Origin: Bradyrhizobium erythrophlei
GTDB lineage: Bacteria > Pseudomonadota > Alphaproteobacteria > Rhizobiales > Xanthobacteraceae
NCBI RefSeq assembly: GCF_900129425.1
Contig: NZ_LT670817.1
Coordinates: 5,890,001-5,954,000, forward strand
Direction of reading: 5' to 3'
Length of the DNA stretch: 64,000 nt
Shown: one piece after another, positions 8,545-17,693 of the stretch
How the letters are laid out: every line of letters begins with the position of its first letter
Position numbering within the stretch: the stretch's first letter is position 1
The notes under the pieces: model-generated
What the model saw: only the letters and a program-made list of their open reading frames with translations
Database searches by the model: none
What the model was told of the DNA's origin: nothing
Program-made: the position numbers and the translations under genes

Positions 8545-9318
8545 TCATCGCTCAGCCGAGGTCGCCGCCTGCCACGGGCAGGTAACGCCAGTGGTGTAGG
8601 AGGCCTCGTCCGAGGCCAGGAATAGGATTGCCGCCGCCTGCTCCGCGGTCGTGCCGAAGCGTTTCATCGGGCTGGAGGAGAGGGCCTGATCTACGATCTG
8701 CTGGTACCAGACCTTCTGCGGGGCGGGGTTGCGCTGAATGCGCCGCGGCGGTGCCTCCGTCGCGCCGGGGGCGACGCCGCAGACGCGGACGCCGTGCTCC
8801 GCGTATTCGAAGGCGAGGCAGGCGGTGATGGCGTTCACGCCGCCCTTAGCCGCCGCGTAGGGAGCGCGGTTCACCCCCCGCGTCGCCACGGACGAGATGT
8901 TTACGATAACGCCGCCGCCCTCCTTCAGCATCACCGGCAGCACGGCCCGGCAGCACCAGAGCGTCGGGAAGAGCGAGCGGCGGATCTCTGCCTCGATCTG
9001 CGCTTCCTCAAATTGGGCAAAGGGCTTGGCCCAGATCGTGCCACCGACGTTATTCACCAGGATTTCGATGCGGCCGAAGCGCGCCCGCGCCCGTTCCGCC
9101 GCCGCCGTTGCGCCGGCGAAGCCTTCCAGGTCTGCGATGACGGTCAGCGCCTCGGCTCTCGCCTCTTGCCGCACCTCCTCGACGAGGTCGGAGCGGTCCA
9201 CGAGGATAACGCGAGCCCCTTCCCGCGCAAGTTGCAATGCGACCTCACGGCCGATGCCCTGCGCCGCCCCGGTCACTACGGCAGTCTTGCCGACGAAGCG
9301 GTCCGGATAGGGCGTCAT
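8545..9318 (-). CDS. benD: benzoate diol dehydrogenase, SDR family; 3' end frameshifted
   Basis: A short-chain dehydrogenase that would oxidise the cis-diol made from benzoate by BenABC to catechol, releasing CO2. Visible are the NAD motif TGAAQGIG, NNVGG, and the catalytic Ser/Tyr/Lys (NISS, YAAAK), plus a BenD/XylL-like block (SLFPTLWCCRAVLP; GATEAPPRRI). The last 12 residues are out of frame: restoring one C near 8581 gives PVAGGDLG and a stop at 8552-8554, as in the family. The catalytic core is unaffected, so the protein may still work. It lies on the strand opposite benABC, about 2 kb away, instead of after benC. Confidence 0.85.
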   Translation of the reverse strand: MTPYPDRFVGKTAVVTGAAQGIGREVALQLAREGARVILVDRSDLVEEVRQEARAEALTVIADLEGFAGATAAAERARARFGRIEILVNNVGGTIWAKPFAQFEEAQIEAEIRRSLFPTLWCCRAVLPVMLKEGGGVIVNISSVATRGVNRAPYAAAKGGVNAITACLAFEYAEHGVRVCGVAPGATEAPPRRIQRNPAPQKVWYQQIVDQALSSSPMKRFGTTAEQAAAILFLASDEASYTTGVTCPWQAATSAER

Positions 9319-9882
9319 CGCGGCCTCACACCACGTGCCGGTGGATTTCGTCGATAGCGGTCACCGCGCCGCTCGGAGAGACCTTCTCTTAGTAGAAATC
9401 CTTCTAAGGGCACATCACTTTGTGATCGGCCCGAACTCATTTGTCCGTCATGCACCATCTGGAGCGGCTTCGTATGCGGATTGTCGATTTGATCGATTGG
9501 ATGGGACATACCGACTCTCTCCATTAGCTCTCGTTTCGGACTCACGTGATCCGATCCATCCCTCTATCCTGCTTTGATATTGTGTCCTGCAAACCTAGAT
9601 CGGCCCAGCATCGGCGTCATTGGTTGTCGGCGCCCTTTCGCTCGTACGGCCGCGCACTGCGCGTTGCGCCCGAGAGTTCGTTGGAGGTAGCGTCGCAAGG
9701 CTCATCGGCTTGACCTACGCCAGGGTCATGAGCTCAAGCCTCACCATCACACCATTGCGTGGCACGCCCCATCGGAGCGAATAGGCAACTTCAATTCGTG
9801 CGTCTAATTGGTGCGACTGCTGCTGTACGATTTGCTTATGCTGGCTTGTCCGGTGCGAATTGCTGCCTCAGACATCGTGAGC
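9319..9882. other. intergenic, no gene recognised
   Basis: Between benD and the AraC-type regulator gene, both minus strand. A few short frames occur, one ending just before benD, but none is recognisable. The region is expected to carry the benD promoter; no operator could be defined by eye. Confidence 0.4.
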
Positions 9883-10862
9883 CTATGTCGCACTTTCAGC
9901 GGTGCTGATACGCCCGGGCTCGGCATGATTTCCCGAATGGGAGCCTGGGGTATGACCGAAGCGACGGCGAAATTTTCGAATGAAATTAGTGTAGTCGCCA
10001 AAGCCGCTGGCGTAGGCGATCTCGCTGATGGGCTGGCTTGTTTTCAGAAACGACCGGCGTTCTAACAGACGCGCGGCGTGATCCAGACGAACCGACTGTA
10101 TGAAATAACTGCAGGTGGAGTTTCTGGTCGTAAAAAGCTTCTGAAGGTAGCGTAGCGAGATTCCCGCCTTGACCGCCACGTCGCAAGGACCGAAATCCGG
10201 ATCGGCAAAGTGATCCTTGATCATATCGCAGATACGCGCGAACAGCTTGTCTGTGTGAAGAGAGGAACCTTCTGGATCGGGCGGCGCGAATAATGCGCCC
10301 AATAAATCGTAGAATGCGAGACGCATGTAGGCGTTAGCCGAAACGGACATTGATTGCTGGTCTTCAACGCCATCCTGAAGGAGTTGACGGAGCGGTCGCG
10401 CTGCGGCCGCTCCGCTACGTCGAGAAAGGCACCGCGGTTCCGAGCCCAGATGAGACACCAGGGACCGGCGCGGCAGTTGCAAAGACCGCCACCACTGGTC
10501 GCCCTCCTTCTCAGATACGTATGTCACGGGCCGCGCCGCGTCGACCAGAGCGACATCACCGACTGTAAGTTCCACAGTCCGGTCGTTCTGGATGACGACT
10601 GACCGGTCATCTGAAAGATCGCGTAGTAGTGATCCCTAGCATCAACACGGATGTCCTGGCGCGTGCGCTCGAGGCGATGAGCATTGGAACTAAGCTCCAC
10701 TGCTTTCAATCCGCAAATGCTTCGGGCACGCGCTCTGCCAAAGAAGATCTTGGGTTCGATCCCACCCGGCGTGTACCGGCCACAGATCGAGCGGACCACA
10801 TCTCGCCACGCTTCGTAATCCAAGTTTGGGGTGCTGAGAAAATCGCCGCTTGAATGCATCAT
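9883..10862 (-). pseudogene. AraC/XylS-family regulator of the ben locus, frameshifted
   Basis: Two overlapping frames together encode a 326-residue AraC-type activator. The N-terminal part starts at ATG 10862 (MHSSGDFLSTPNLDYEAWRD) and holds an AraC-binding-like effector domain; the C-terminal part contains both helix-turn-helix segments (GISLRYLQKLF; EIAYASGFGDYTNFIRKFRR). The frame breaks at about 10598, where adding one G restores QSVVIQNDRTVELTVGDVAL. Total length is one base short of a whole number of codons, consistent with a single loss. Its position between benD and benABC suggests it was the benzoate-responsive activator. As written, the protein would lose its DNA-binding half. Confidence 0.75.
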
Positions 10863-11385
10863 CGCCTCTATCAAGTGCGCTCAAACTCAGAGCACCTTCT
10901 CGGGATGAGAACTCGGGGTAAGGAGTTTTTCTTCCATACCGGCGGCGCCGAGATGAGCTCTTCCCATGTGGCAGGACATATTCACGATGACACCGATTTA
11001 ACCGCACTTTTGAATCACGATTGATCACGCCTCTGAGACTTTACAGTACGGGTCTGAGGCAATGGATCTCAATCGCAATGCCTATCGGTTTGAGCGGACA
11101 CAGCTGGATGTTCGCTTCGTTGGCGTGGATCATGAGTAGGAACGAGCCAGCTTTCCAAAATGACCTGCGGCTTTTTCCGACTCACTAAACTACTTCTGAA
11201 CAAAGAATTCACCCGGTGCGGACGGACTCGAGGTCATTAGCCCGGTGCGCATCTGTACAGGCAGAAAGGGCGCGATCGTCTCATGACGTTTATCTAGGTT
11301 GCGATACGCTCCGATCGTCTCGACGATAGTTGCGAGCATCGCCGCCCACTTAACAGACTGACCGACACTTCGGAGAAAACAAGCC
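10863..11385. other. divergent intergenic region, regulator to benA
   Basis: About 520 bases between the divergent regulator gene and benA. No gene is recognised. It should hold both promoters and the activator site; a benA ribosome site (CGGAGAAAACAAGCC) directly precedes 11386. Confidence 0.5.
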
Positions 11386-12713
11386 ATGACATCAAGCATC
11401 ATTGAACGTCTCGACACAGCATTGGTCGAGGAGTCGGCCGATGGTTTGTTTCGTTGTAATCGTGCGATATTTACCGATGTCGGGTTCTTTGAGTTGGAGA
11501 CGAAGCACCTGTTTGAGGGAAACTGGGTGTATCTCGCGCACGAGAGTCAGATTGCGAACAAGAATGACTACTTCACGACCTGGATGGGACGACAGCCCAC
11601 CTTTATCACCCGCAGCAAGGACAACGAACTTAACGCCTTCATCAATGCCTGCAGTCACCGTGGCGCAATGCTTTGCCGTTACAAGCGCGGCAGCAAGTCG
11701 ACATTCACCGGCCCGTTCCATGGTTGGACATTCAGCAATTCCGGAAAGTTGCTGAAGGTGAAGGATCCTGACGGCGCCGGTTATCCCGAGCAATTCCACA
11801 ATAAAGGCTCGCACGATTTGAAGAAGGTAGCGAGGTTCGAGGCCTATCGCGGCTTCCTGTTCGGAAGCCTCAACCAGCATGTGAGGCCATTGGCCGAACA
11901 TCTCGGCGAGGCTACGAAGATCATCGACCTGATGGTCGACCAGGCCCCCGACGGACTCGAAGTTTTGCGCAGTTCGTCCAGCTACATCTACGACGGCAAT
12001 TGGAAGCTGCAGGCTGAAAACGGTGCCGACGGCTACCATGTGTCGTCGGTGCATTGGAACTACATTGCCACGACGAGCCGCCGCAATGCGGAATCGGATG
12101 ACGTCAAGGCGACCGATCTCAGCAAGATGAAGGGTGGTTACTATTCGTTCGAAAACGGGCACATGGTCGTTTGGTCCAGGTTTGCCGACCCAACGACTAG
12201 GCCCGCCTACGCGCACCTCGACCAACTCACGGCAAAGCATGGCCGCGCCAAGGCTCAATGGATGGTCGAGAACCTGCGCAATCTCTGCCTCTATCCAAAT
12301 CTCTATCTGATGGACAGATGAGTTCGCAGCTGCGCGTGACCCGCCCGCTGGCAGTGGATAAGACCGAGGTGACGATCTACTGCATCGCGCCGAAGAATGA
12401 GCCGGCAGAGGAGCGGGCGCGCCGCATTCGCCAATACGAAGATTTTTTCAATGCCAGCGGCATGGCGACGCCCGACGATCTAGAGGAATTCCGCGCCTGT
12501 CAGCAGGCATACATGGGTAAGGTGATGCGCTGGAATGACTTGTCGCGCGGCGCAACGCACTGGATCGAGGGGGCCGATGAGGAGGCGCAGGCGATCGACT
12601 TACGTCCGCTGAGAAGTGGAGTAAAGATCGAGGACGAAGGCCTTTTCCTTGTTCAGCACGGCTATTGGTCCGACGCGCTGCGCGCGGCCGTGATCAAGGG
12701 AGATGGCGCATGA
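11386..12713 (+). pseudogene. benA: benzoate 1,2-dioxygenase alpha subunit, frameshifted and missing a Rieske ligand
   Basis: Large subunit of the ring-hydroxylating dioxygenase converting benzoate to its 1,2-cis-diol. The Rieske domain has CSH at residues 89-91, but the second ligand pair reads TGPFHGW: residue 109 is Gly (GGC) where the family has Cys, with His 112 kept. The mononuclear iron site is intact (GADGYHVSSVHWNY). The frame breaks at about 12315: GACAGATGA gives a stop, whereas one more C restores LMDQMSSQLRV and the rest of the subunit to 12713. Corrected length is 442 residues. The stop overlaps benB by ATGA. Either fault alone would abolish activity. Confidence 0.85.
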
Positions 12714-13201
12714 GCACGATCCCCTTGTCCGGGGTCGAAGCGTTTCTCTATGCCGAGGCCCGCGCCCTCGACGATCGGGACTGGGACACGTGGCTGGCCT
12801 TCTACGCGCCCGACGCGAGCTTCTGGATGCCGGCCTGGGACGACAACGACAGACTTGTCGAAGACCCTCATGCGGAGATTTCCCTGATCTACTATGTTCG
12901 TCGCAGCGGCCTCGAAGATCGCGTCTTCCGCATCAAGACCGAACGGTCGAGCGCCAGCACCCCCGAGCCGCGGACGTCGCACAATATTTCAAATGTCGAA
13001 ATCCTCTCCCAGGACGACAGCAAAATCGACCTCCGCTTCAACTGGCTGACGCTCAGCTATCGTTACAAAATCGTCGACACCTATTTCGGAGTTTCCTTCT
13101 ACACCCTCGAAATTACAGGTGAACGCCCTCTGATCAAAGCCAAAAAGGTGGTTCTGAAGAACGACTACATCCACCACGTCATCGACATCTATCACATCTG
13201 A
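12710..13201 (+). CDS. benB: benzoate 1,2-dioxygenase beta subunit
   Basis: The 163-residue small subunit of the hydroxylase, an NTF2-like fold with a structural role in the alpha3-beta3 hexamer. Family blocks are visible: EARALDDRDWDTWLAFYAPD at the start, TSHNISNVEIL in the middle and KNDYIHHVIDIYHI at the end. The ATG at 12710 overlaps the benA stop (ATGA), indicating translational coupling. The gene looks complete and undamaged, in contrast to benA. Confidence 0.9.
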   Translation: MSTIPLSGVEAFLYAEARALDDRDWDTWLAFYAPDASFWMPAWDDNDRLVEDPHAEISLIYYVRRSGLEDRVFRIKTERSSASTPEPRTSHNISNVEILSQDDSKIDLRFNWLTLSYRYKIVDTYFGVSFYTLEITGERPLIKAKKVVLKNDYIHHVIDIYHI

Positions 13202-13216
13202 TGATGGCAGGCAGGC

Positions 13217-14239
13217 GTGCTACACAAGATTGCTCTCAATTTTGAAGATGGAATCACTAAGTTCATCGATGCAGCCGAAAGCGAAAGCATCGCCGACGCC
13301 GCTTATCGCCAGGGCATTAATGTGCCGCTCGACTGCACCAACGGCGTTTGCGGCACTTGCAAGGCTTTTTGTCAATCGGGTGCGTTCAACCCTGGATCTT
13401 ACATCGAGGATGCGTTGAGCGATTCCGAAGCGGCCGAAGGCTATGTCCTTTGTTGCCAGGCGAAGGCGAAGAGCGACATGGTGATCGACGTCCTGGCCTC
13501 CTCCGGTGCGTGCAAAGTGAAACCCAAGAACACGATGGCCGAGATCGTCAAGGTCGAGGCCTTGTCGGCCCACCGCATAAGGCTGTCGGCCAAGCCGCTA
13601 GATGGTGTGCTTCCGATGTTCTTGCCGGGACAATATGTGAATGTCACCGCTTCGAACGAGACTGTGACGCGGCCCTATTCGCTCACCTCTGCGCCGGGCG
13701 CCGACGTGGCGACCTTCATGATCCGCAACGTGCCGGGCGGCAAGATGAGCGCCTACCTCGAGGCGAAGGCCAAGGCCGGTGACAGGCTCCTTCTCAACGG
13801 CCCGTTCGGTAGTTTCTACCTTCGTGCGCCGCGACGGTCGATCCTGTTCCTTGCCGGAGGGACCGGCGTCGGGCCGATCTTGTCGATGCTCGAGCATCTG
13901 GCCGCGCGGGGTGCTAACGATCAGCCCGTGCAACTCGTTTACGGCGCGCGCGATGACGCCGATCTGGTCGAGGTCGAACGGATCGAGGCGCTCGCAGCGC
14001 GTATCCCTAAGTTCGCCTATCACACCACCTGTTCGGGCCCTGGAAGCCGGCATCCGCTGACTGGCCATGTCACAGATCATTTTGCCGACGGTGCGCTTAA
14101 CGGCGACGTGGACGTATATCTGTGCGGGCCGCCCGAGATGGTCGAGAGCGGGCGCCAGCATGTCGCGAAGCTCGGCATATCGTCCGCAAACGTCCATTTC
14201 GAAAAATTCGTTCCTGCGAGCGAGGTCTTGGCAGTGTGA
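13217..14239 (+). CDS. benC: benzoate 1,2-dioxygenase reductase component
   Basis: A 340-residue electron-transfer protein carrying electrons from NADH to the BenAB hydroxylase. It has an N-terminal plant-type [2Fe-2S] ferredoxin domain (CTNGVCGTCKAFC, with the fourth Cys in YVLCCQA), an FAD domain (RPYSLTSAPG, about residue 153) and an NAD domain (GGTGVGPILSM at about 214; YLCGPPEMV near the C-terminus). It starts at GTG 13217, 15 bases after benB. Length and motifs match intact BenC. With BenA broken, it may be without a partner unless another oxygenase is encoded elsewhere. Confidence 0.92.
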   Translation: MLHKIALNFEDGITKFIDAAESESIADAAYRQGINVPLDCTNGVCGTCKAFCQSGAFNPGSYIEDALSDSEAAEGYVLCCQAKAKSDMVIDVLASSGACKVKPKNTMAEIVKVEALSAHRIRLSAKPLDGVLPMFLPGQYVNVTASNETVTRPYSLTSAPGADVATFMIRNVPGGKMSAYLEAKAKAGDRLLLNGPFGSFYLRAPRRSILFLAGGTGVGPILSMLEHLAARGANDQPVQLVYGARDDADLVEVERIEALAARIPKFAYHTTCSGPGSRHPLTGHVTDHFADGALNGDVDVYLCGPPEMVESGRQHVAKLGISSANVHFEKFVPASEVLAV

Positions 14240-14388
14240 CGTCAGGCCCATCGCCGGTATGAGACCTCTAACCCTCCCTGGTGCGGAGACATGCCTACGG
14301 AGATCGAGGCCCGCGGCGGTCCTTGGAGAAGACCGACGGTTACGTTTTGAAGAAGGCCAACGTGATCAATGAGCGGCGTCGCATGATT

Positions 14389-14829
14389 ATGAAAGTTCTT
14401 CTTTCCGCGTTGTTCGCGGCCGCTGTAATAATCCCTGCGGCACTTGCTGATGAACAAGAGGATGCCTACGCCGCCGTCGAACGTTGGTCAGCGGCATTCA
14501 ACTCTGGCGACGTCGAACAGATAGTTCGCATGTATACGGATGATGCGCTGGTACTCGGTACTCTTAGCCCCGGCATGATTTCAAAGCCCGATGATCTTCG
14601 TGCTTATTTCAAGGCGGCGGTAGCCCTGGCGGAATTGTCCGGAATTTCCACGGACAAGCGCATCCTTGGCTATCAGCCGTACTGGCAGCGCTTGGCCACG
14701 AACCTTCGCGCCAGCAACATTGAAGCCGGTCGCGAAGCGTTGAGGGTCGCCATTGGACTGTCGACCGACAGCACCGTACGGCAGCATTTGCGGCTCCGCC
14801 TGCACACCACCAGCTCCGGTCAAATCTGA
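14389..14829 (+). CDS. exported SnoaL/DUF4440-like protein, atypical C-terminus
   Basis: A 146-residue protein starting at ATG 14389 with a signal peptide (MKVLLSALFAAAVIIPAALA), then an NTF2-like N-terminal half (RWSAAFNSGDVEQIVRMYTD) and SKPDDLRAYFK. After residue 80 the sequence no longer resembles the fold and lacks the usual final beta strands, so the 3' part may be out of frame or replaced. It follows benC by 150 bases on the same strand and converges on the ABC operon. Function unknown. Confidence 0.5.
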   Translation: MKVLLSALFAAAVIIPAALADEQEDAYAAVERWSAAFNSGDVEQIVRMYTDDALVLGTLSPGMISKPDDLRAYFKAAVALAELSGISTDKRILGYQPYWQRLATNLRASNIEAGREALRVAIGLSTDSTVRQHLRLRLHTTSSGQI

Positions 14830-14919
14830 CAGCCGCATGCTTGACGCAGGCGGGATTTGGAGGGGCTTCCTGTTGCGCAAAAGGCCGGGCCCCTGGGACT
14901 GGCAGCCTTGAACAGGCCA

Positions 14920-15702
14920 TTAGCCGAGCCGCGTTCGTGCGATGAACGGAAGCAATACGAGCGAGATCAGGAGCAGCATAACCGACATCGCCGCCACGCT
15001 CGGGTCGGTATAGGACAGCATGTGCTGCATCAGGCGCAGCGGCAGGGTATCATTGCGGGTGATGAACAGCGACAGCGAGATGTTATCCATTGACAGCAGG
15101 AATGCGGCGATTGCGCCGGCAATCACCCCCGGGCGGATGTGCGGGAGCGTAATCCGGAAGAAGGTTCGGGCCGGCCCGACGCCGAGGTTGAGCGATGCGC
15201 GCTCGAGCGACCGGTCGAAATTGGCGAGCGAAGCCAGCACCATCGCGATAACGTAGGGAATCCCGAGCACGGCGTGGCCCAGGGTGGCGGCAACCAGGCC
15301 GACATTGAGGCCGAGCATGGGAAGTGAGAACAGCATCCCAAGGCCGAGCACGATCGCGGGCAGCGCGATCGGGAGCATCAGAAACGTCTGTATCAGTGTG
15401 CGCCCCGCGAAGCGATGATGGTTGATGGCAATGGCGGCGGCGCTGCCGGCAACCGCCGACAACACGGTGCTCGCGACCGCAATGATGACGCTCTTGCAAA
15501 GGCCATCCATCAACAGGTCCGAGTGCAGCACCGAGGCGAACCAGCGCAGGCTCATTTGGGCCGGCGGGAAATCCGGCCGTTCCCCGTTATTGAACGCAAC
15601 CGCCGCCGCGACGGCGATAGGAAGCAGCAGGAACACCACCACTGCCGCCGCGTAAAGGCGGAGCGCCGTGCCGTTGCGTTGGGTGTCGTCCGGTTGACTC
15701 AT
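14920..15702 (-). CDS. ABC transporter permease, PotC-type
   Basis: A 260-residue inner-membrane permease with about six helices and the EAA-type loop (LERASLNLGVGPARTFFRIT, about residue 180) that contacts the ATPase. The start ATG at 15702 overlaps the stop of the preceding permease by ATGA, ruling out the longer upstream extension. With the next three genes it forms a polyamine/opine/iron-type importer (binding protein, ATPase, two permeases). Convergent with the SnoaL-like gene downstream. Confidence 0.9.
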   Translation of the reverse strand: MSQPDDTQRNGTALRLYAAAVVVFLLLPIAVAAAVAFNNGERPDFPPAQMSLRWFASVLHSDLLMDGLCKSVIIAVASTVLSAVAGSAAAIAINHHRFAGRTLIQTFLMLPIALPAIVLGLGMLFSLPMLGLNVGLVAATLGHAVLGIPYVIAMVLASLANFDRSLERASLNLGVGPARTFFRITLPHIRPGVIAGAIAAFLLSMDNISLSLFITRNDTLPLRLMQHMLSYTDPSVAAMSVMLLLISLVLLPFIARTRLG

Positions 15703-16559
15703 AGGGTCAGGGCCCACGGCGCCAGGCGCTTTAGCAGGAGATTGGCGGCAATGAGGAACGATGCGACGAGGCCAAGCACCACGGTAGCCATCGCTCCGGC
15801 CAGCGCCCAACTGCTGTTGGTGATGGCTTCGTAGTAGATGGCCGGCGCGATCAACTGGAATTTGGTCGATCCCATCAGCGCCGGCATCGCGTAGTCGCTC
15901 AGGACGCCGGCGAAAACGAGCTGGCCGCCGGCGACCATGCCGGGCACCGACATCGGCAATGTGACGCGAAGAAACGTCCGCGCGCCTGACGCTCCGAGAT
16001 TGCCCGACGCCTTCAAGAGATTGCCGTCGATCTTCTGCAACGCCGTGATCAATGGGATGATCATCAGCGGCAGGTAGCGGTGAATCATGCCGACCATCAT
16101 GCCTTCGGCTTCGAACAGCATGCGCAGCGGCGCATCGATCAGGCCAAGCCGCAGCAGAAGGTGGTTGATCAGGCCGCTATCCGCCAGGATGATGGTCCAG
16201 CCGAAGGCCCGCATGATGACGCTGACGTAAAGCGGAACGTAGACGCACCACAGCAGCAGGTTTCGCGCCGAGTCGGATGTTCTCACCACGAACTGCGCGA
16301 AGGGAAAGGCCACCAGCAGCGACACGACCGTCGAGATGGCCGCGACCAGCAAGGTGTTGGACAAAACCTTGACGTAATACGGGTCGGTCAGGACTTTCAG
16401 GTAGTTCGCGGTAGTGAAGGCCGGCACCGTCAGGCCCTGGGGATCATCGAAGTAGACGCTGTTGCGGACGACGATAGCGAGCGGCAGCAGGAAAAACGGT
16501 AGCAGCAGCGCGCCGGCGGGAAACAGCCAGATCCAGGGAGCGTAGGCGCTGCGTTGCAT
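15699..16559 (-). CDS. ABC transporter permease, PotB-type
   Basis: A 286-residue permease, the first of the pair. The family loop is visible (LKASGNLGASGARTFLRVTL, about residue 185) and the N-terminus carries a short cytoplasmic lead into a first helix (WLFPAGALLLPFFLLPLAIV). It is coupled to the PotC-type gene by a four-base overlap and follows the ATPase gene after five bases. It would form the translocation channel for a small cationic or organic solute bound by the partner protein. Confidence 0.9.
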   Translation of the reverse strand: MQRSAYAPWIWLFPAGALLLPFFLLPLAIVVRNSVYFDDPQGLTVPAFTTANYLKVLTDPYYVKVLSNTLLVAAISTVVSLLVAFPFAQFVVRTSDSARNLLLWCVYVPLYVSVIMRAFGWTIILADSGLINHLLLRLGLIDAPLRMLFEAEGMMVGMIHRYLPLMIIPLITALQKIDGNLLKASGNLGASGARTFLRVTLPMSVPGMVAGGQLVFAGVLSDYAMPALMGSTKFQLIAPAIYYEAITNSSWALAGAMATVVLGLVASFLIAANLLLKRLAPWALTL

Positions 16560-16564
16560 GAGCG

Positions 16565-17692
16565 TCAGTCCACGCGGGCGAGCCGACAGCAGGCCGGATC
16601 GAATTCGACGTACACCGGACGGCCGGCGGTAGCCTCAATCTGGCCGCGCCCGTTGACCGGGCGGTCGACGACGATCTGCTGGCCCCCGCATGTCAGCACG
16701 ATCCGCTCCTGCGCGCCCAGGAAGGTGGAAAGCGCGACTGTTGCCGGCCGGCCGATATGGACGGCGCTCGGCCGTTCGCCGATCGAGATGTCTTCGGCGC
16801 GGATATAAACCAGCACATCGCCCGGTTGGTCGATCCCGCGCGGGAGTTCGGGTGCATCGAATTCCAGTCCGTCGCCGAGGCGGAGCCGTGGCTTGCCGCC
16901 CGGCGCCGTCTGTAGGGTGGCATTCATCGTGTTGATCGAGCCGAGAAAACGCATGACATAGCTGTCGGATGGCCTCTCGTACATCATCCGCGGCGTATCG
17001 ATCTGGGCAATTCGTCCGCCCTGCATGACGGCAATCCGGTCCGCCAGCGAGAACGCCTCGCGCTGATCGTGCGTGACGAGAATCGTGGTAACTTTGAGCC
17101 TGCGTAGCAGCAGAGACAATTCCACCTGCATGTCCTCGCGCAGGTTCCGGTCGAGAGCGCTGAACGCCTCGTCGAGCAACAGGACGTCCGGCTGCACCGC
17201 CAGCGCGCGCGCGATGGCCACGCGCTGGCGCTGGCCGCCGCTGAGCTGGGACGGATAGCGCTCGCCAAGCCCGTCGAGCTTGAGCAAGGCCAGCATGTCA
17301 TTGACGCGTGCGACGCGCGTGGCAGGATCGAGGCCGCGGGCTTCGATTCCATAAGCGATGTTGCGGGCTACCGTCAGGTGCGGAAATAATGCGTAGTGCT
17401 GAAACACCATCGCGGTGTTGCGACGGTGCGGTGGAACTCCGTTCAAGACCCGCCCACGCAGACGGATGGTGCCTGTGTCCGGTACCTCGAAGCCGGCAAT
17501 CAGATTGAGTAGCGTCGACTTGCCACAGCCGCTCGGGCCAAGCAGGGCAACGATTTCGCCGCGGTTGATGGCGAGGTTGCAGCGCTCGATCGCCACCACG
17601 CCATCAAAGAACCGGCCGACATCGACCAGCTCAAGTTCAGCCACGGTTGTGGCATCATGGGTGGGCGGCGCGCCACGCGCGGCGCCGGACAT
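16565..17692 (-). CDS. ABC transporter ATP-binding protein, PotA-type
   Basis: A 375-residue ATPase. Walker A (GPSGCGKST), the ABC signature (LSGGQRQRVAIARAL), Walker B (VLLLDEAFSALD) and the H-loop (VTHDQ) are all present. The C-terminal 130 residues form a TOBE regulatory domain, typical of spermidine/putrescine and related importers. The start is set at ATG 17692, one base after the binding-protein stop; an upstream GTG at 17710 would overlap that gene. Confidence 0.92.
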   Translation of the reverse strand: MSGAARGAPPTHDATTVAELELVDVGRFFDGVVAIERCNLAINRGEIVALLGPSGCGKSTLLNLIAGFEVPDTGTIRLRGRVLNGVPPHRRNTAMVFQHYALFPHLTVARNIAYGIEARGLDPATRVARVNDMLALLKLDGLGERYPSQLSGGQRQRVAIARALAVQPDVLLLDEAFSALDRNLREDMQVELSLLLRRLKVTTILVTHDQREAFSLADRIAVMQGGRIAQIDTPRMMYERPSDSYVMRFLGSINTMNATLQTAPGGKPRLRLGDGLEFDAPELPRGIDQPGDVLVYIRAEDISIGERPSAVHIGRPATVALSTFLGAQERIVLTCGGQQIVVDRPVNGRGQIEATAGRPVYVEFDPACCRLARVD

Positions 17693-17693
17693 C

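Noticed and set aside
9319..9545. Short minus-strand frame before benD that might be another catabolic gene
   Set aside because: Only a few dozen codons are open, no aromatic-pathway motif is present, and a stop interrupts the frame that would end next to benD.
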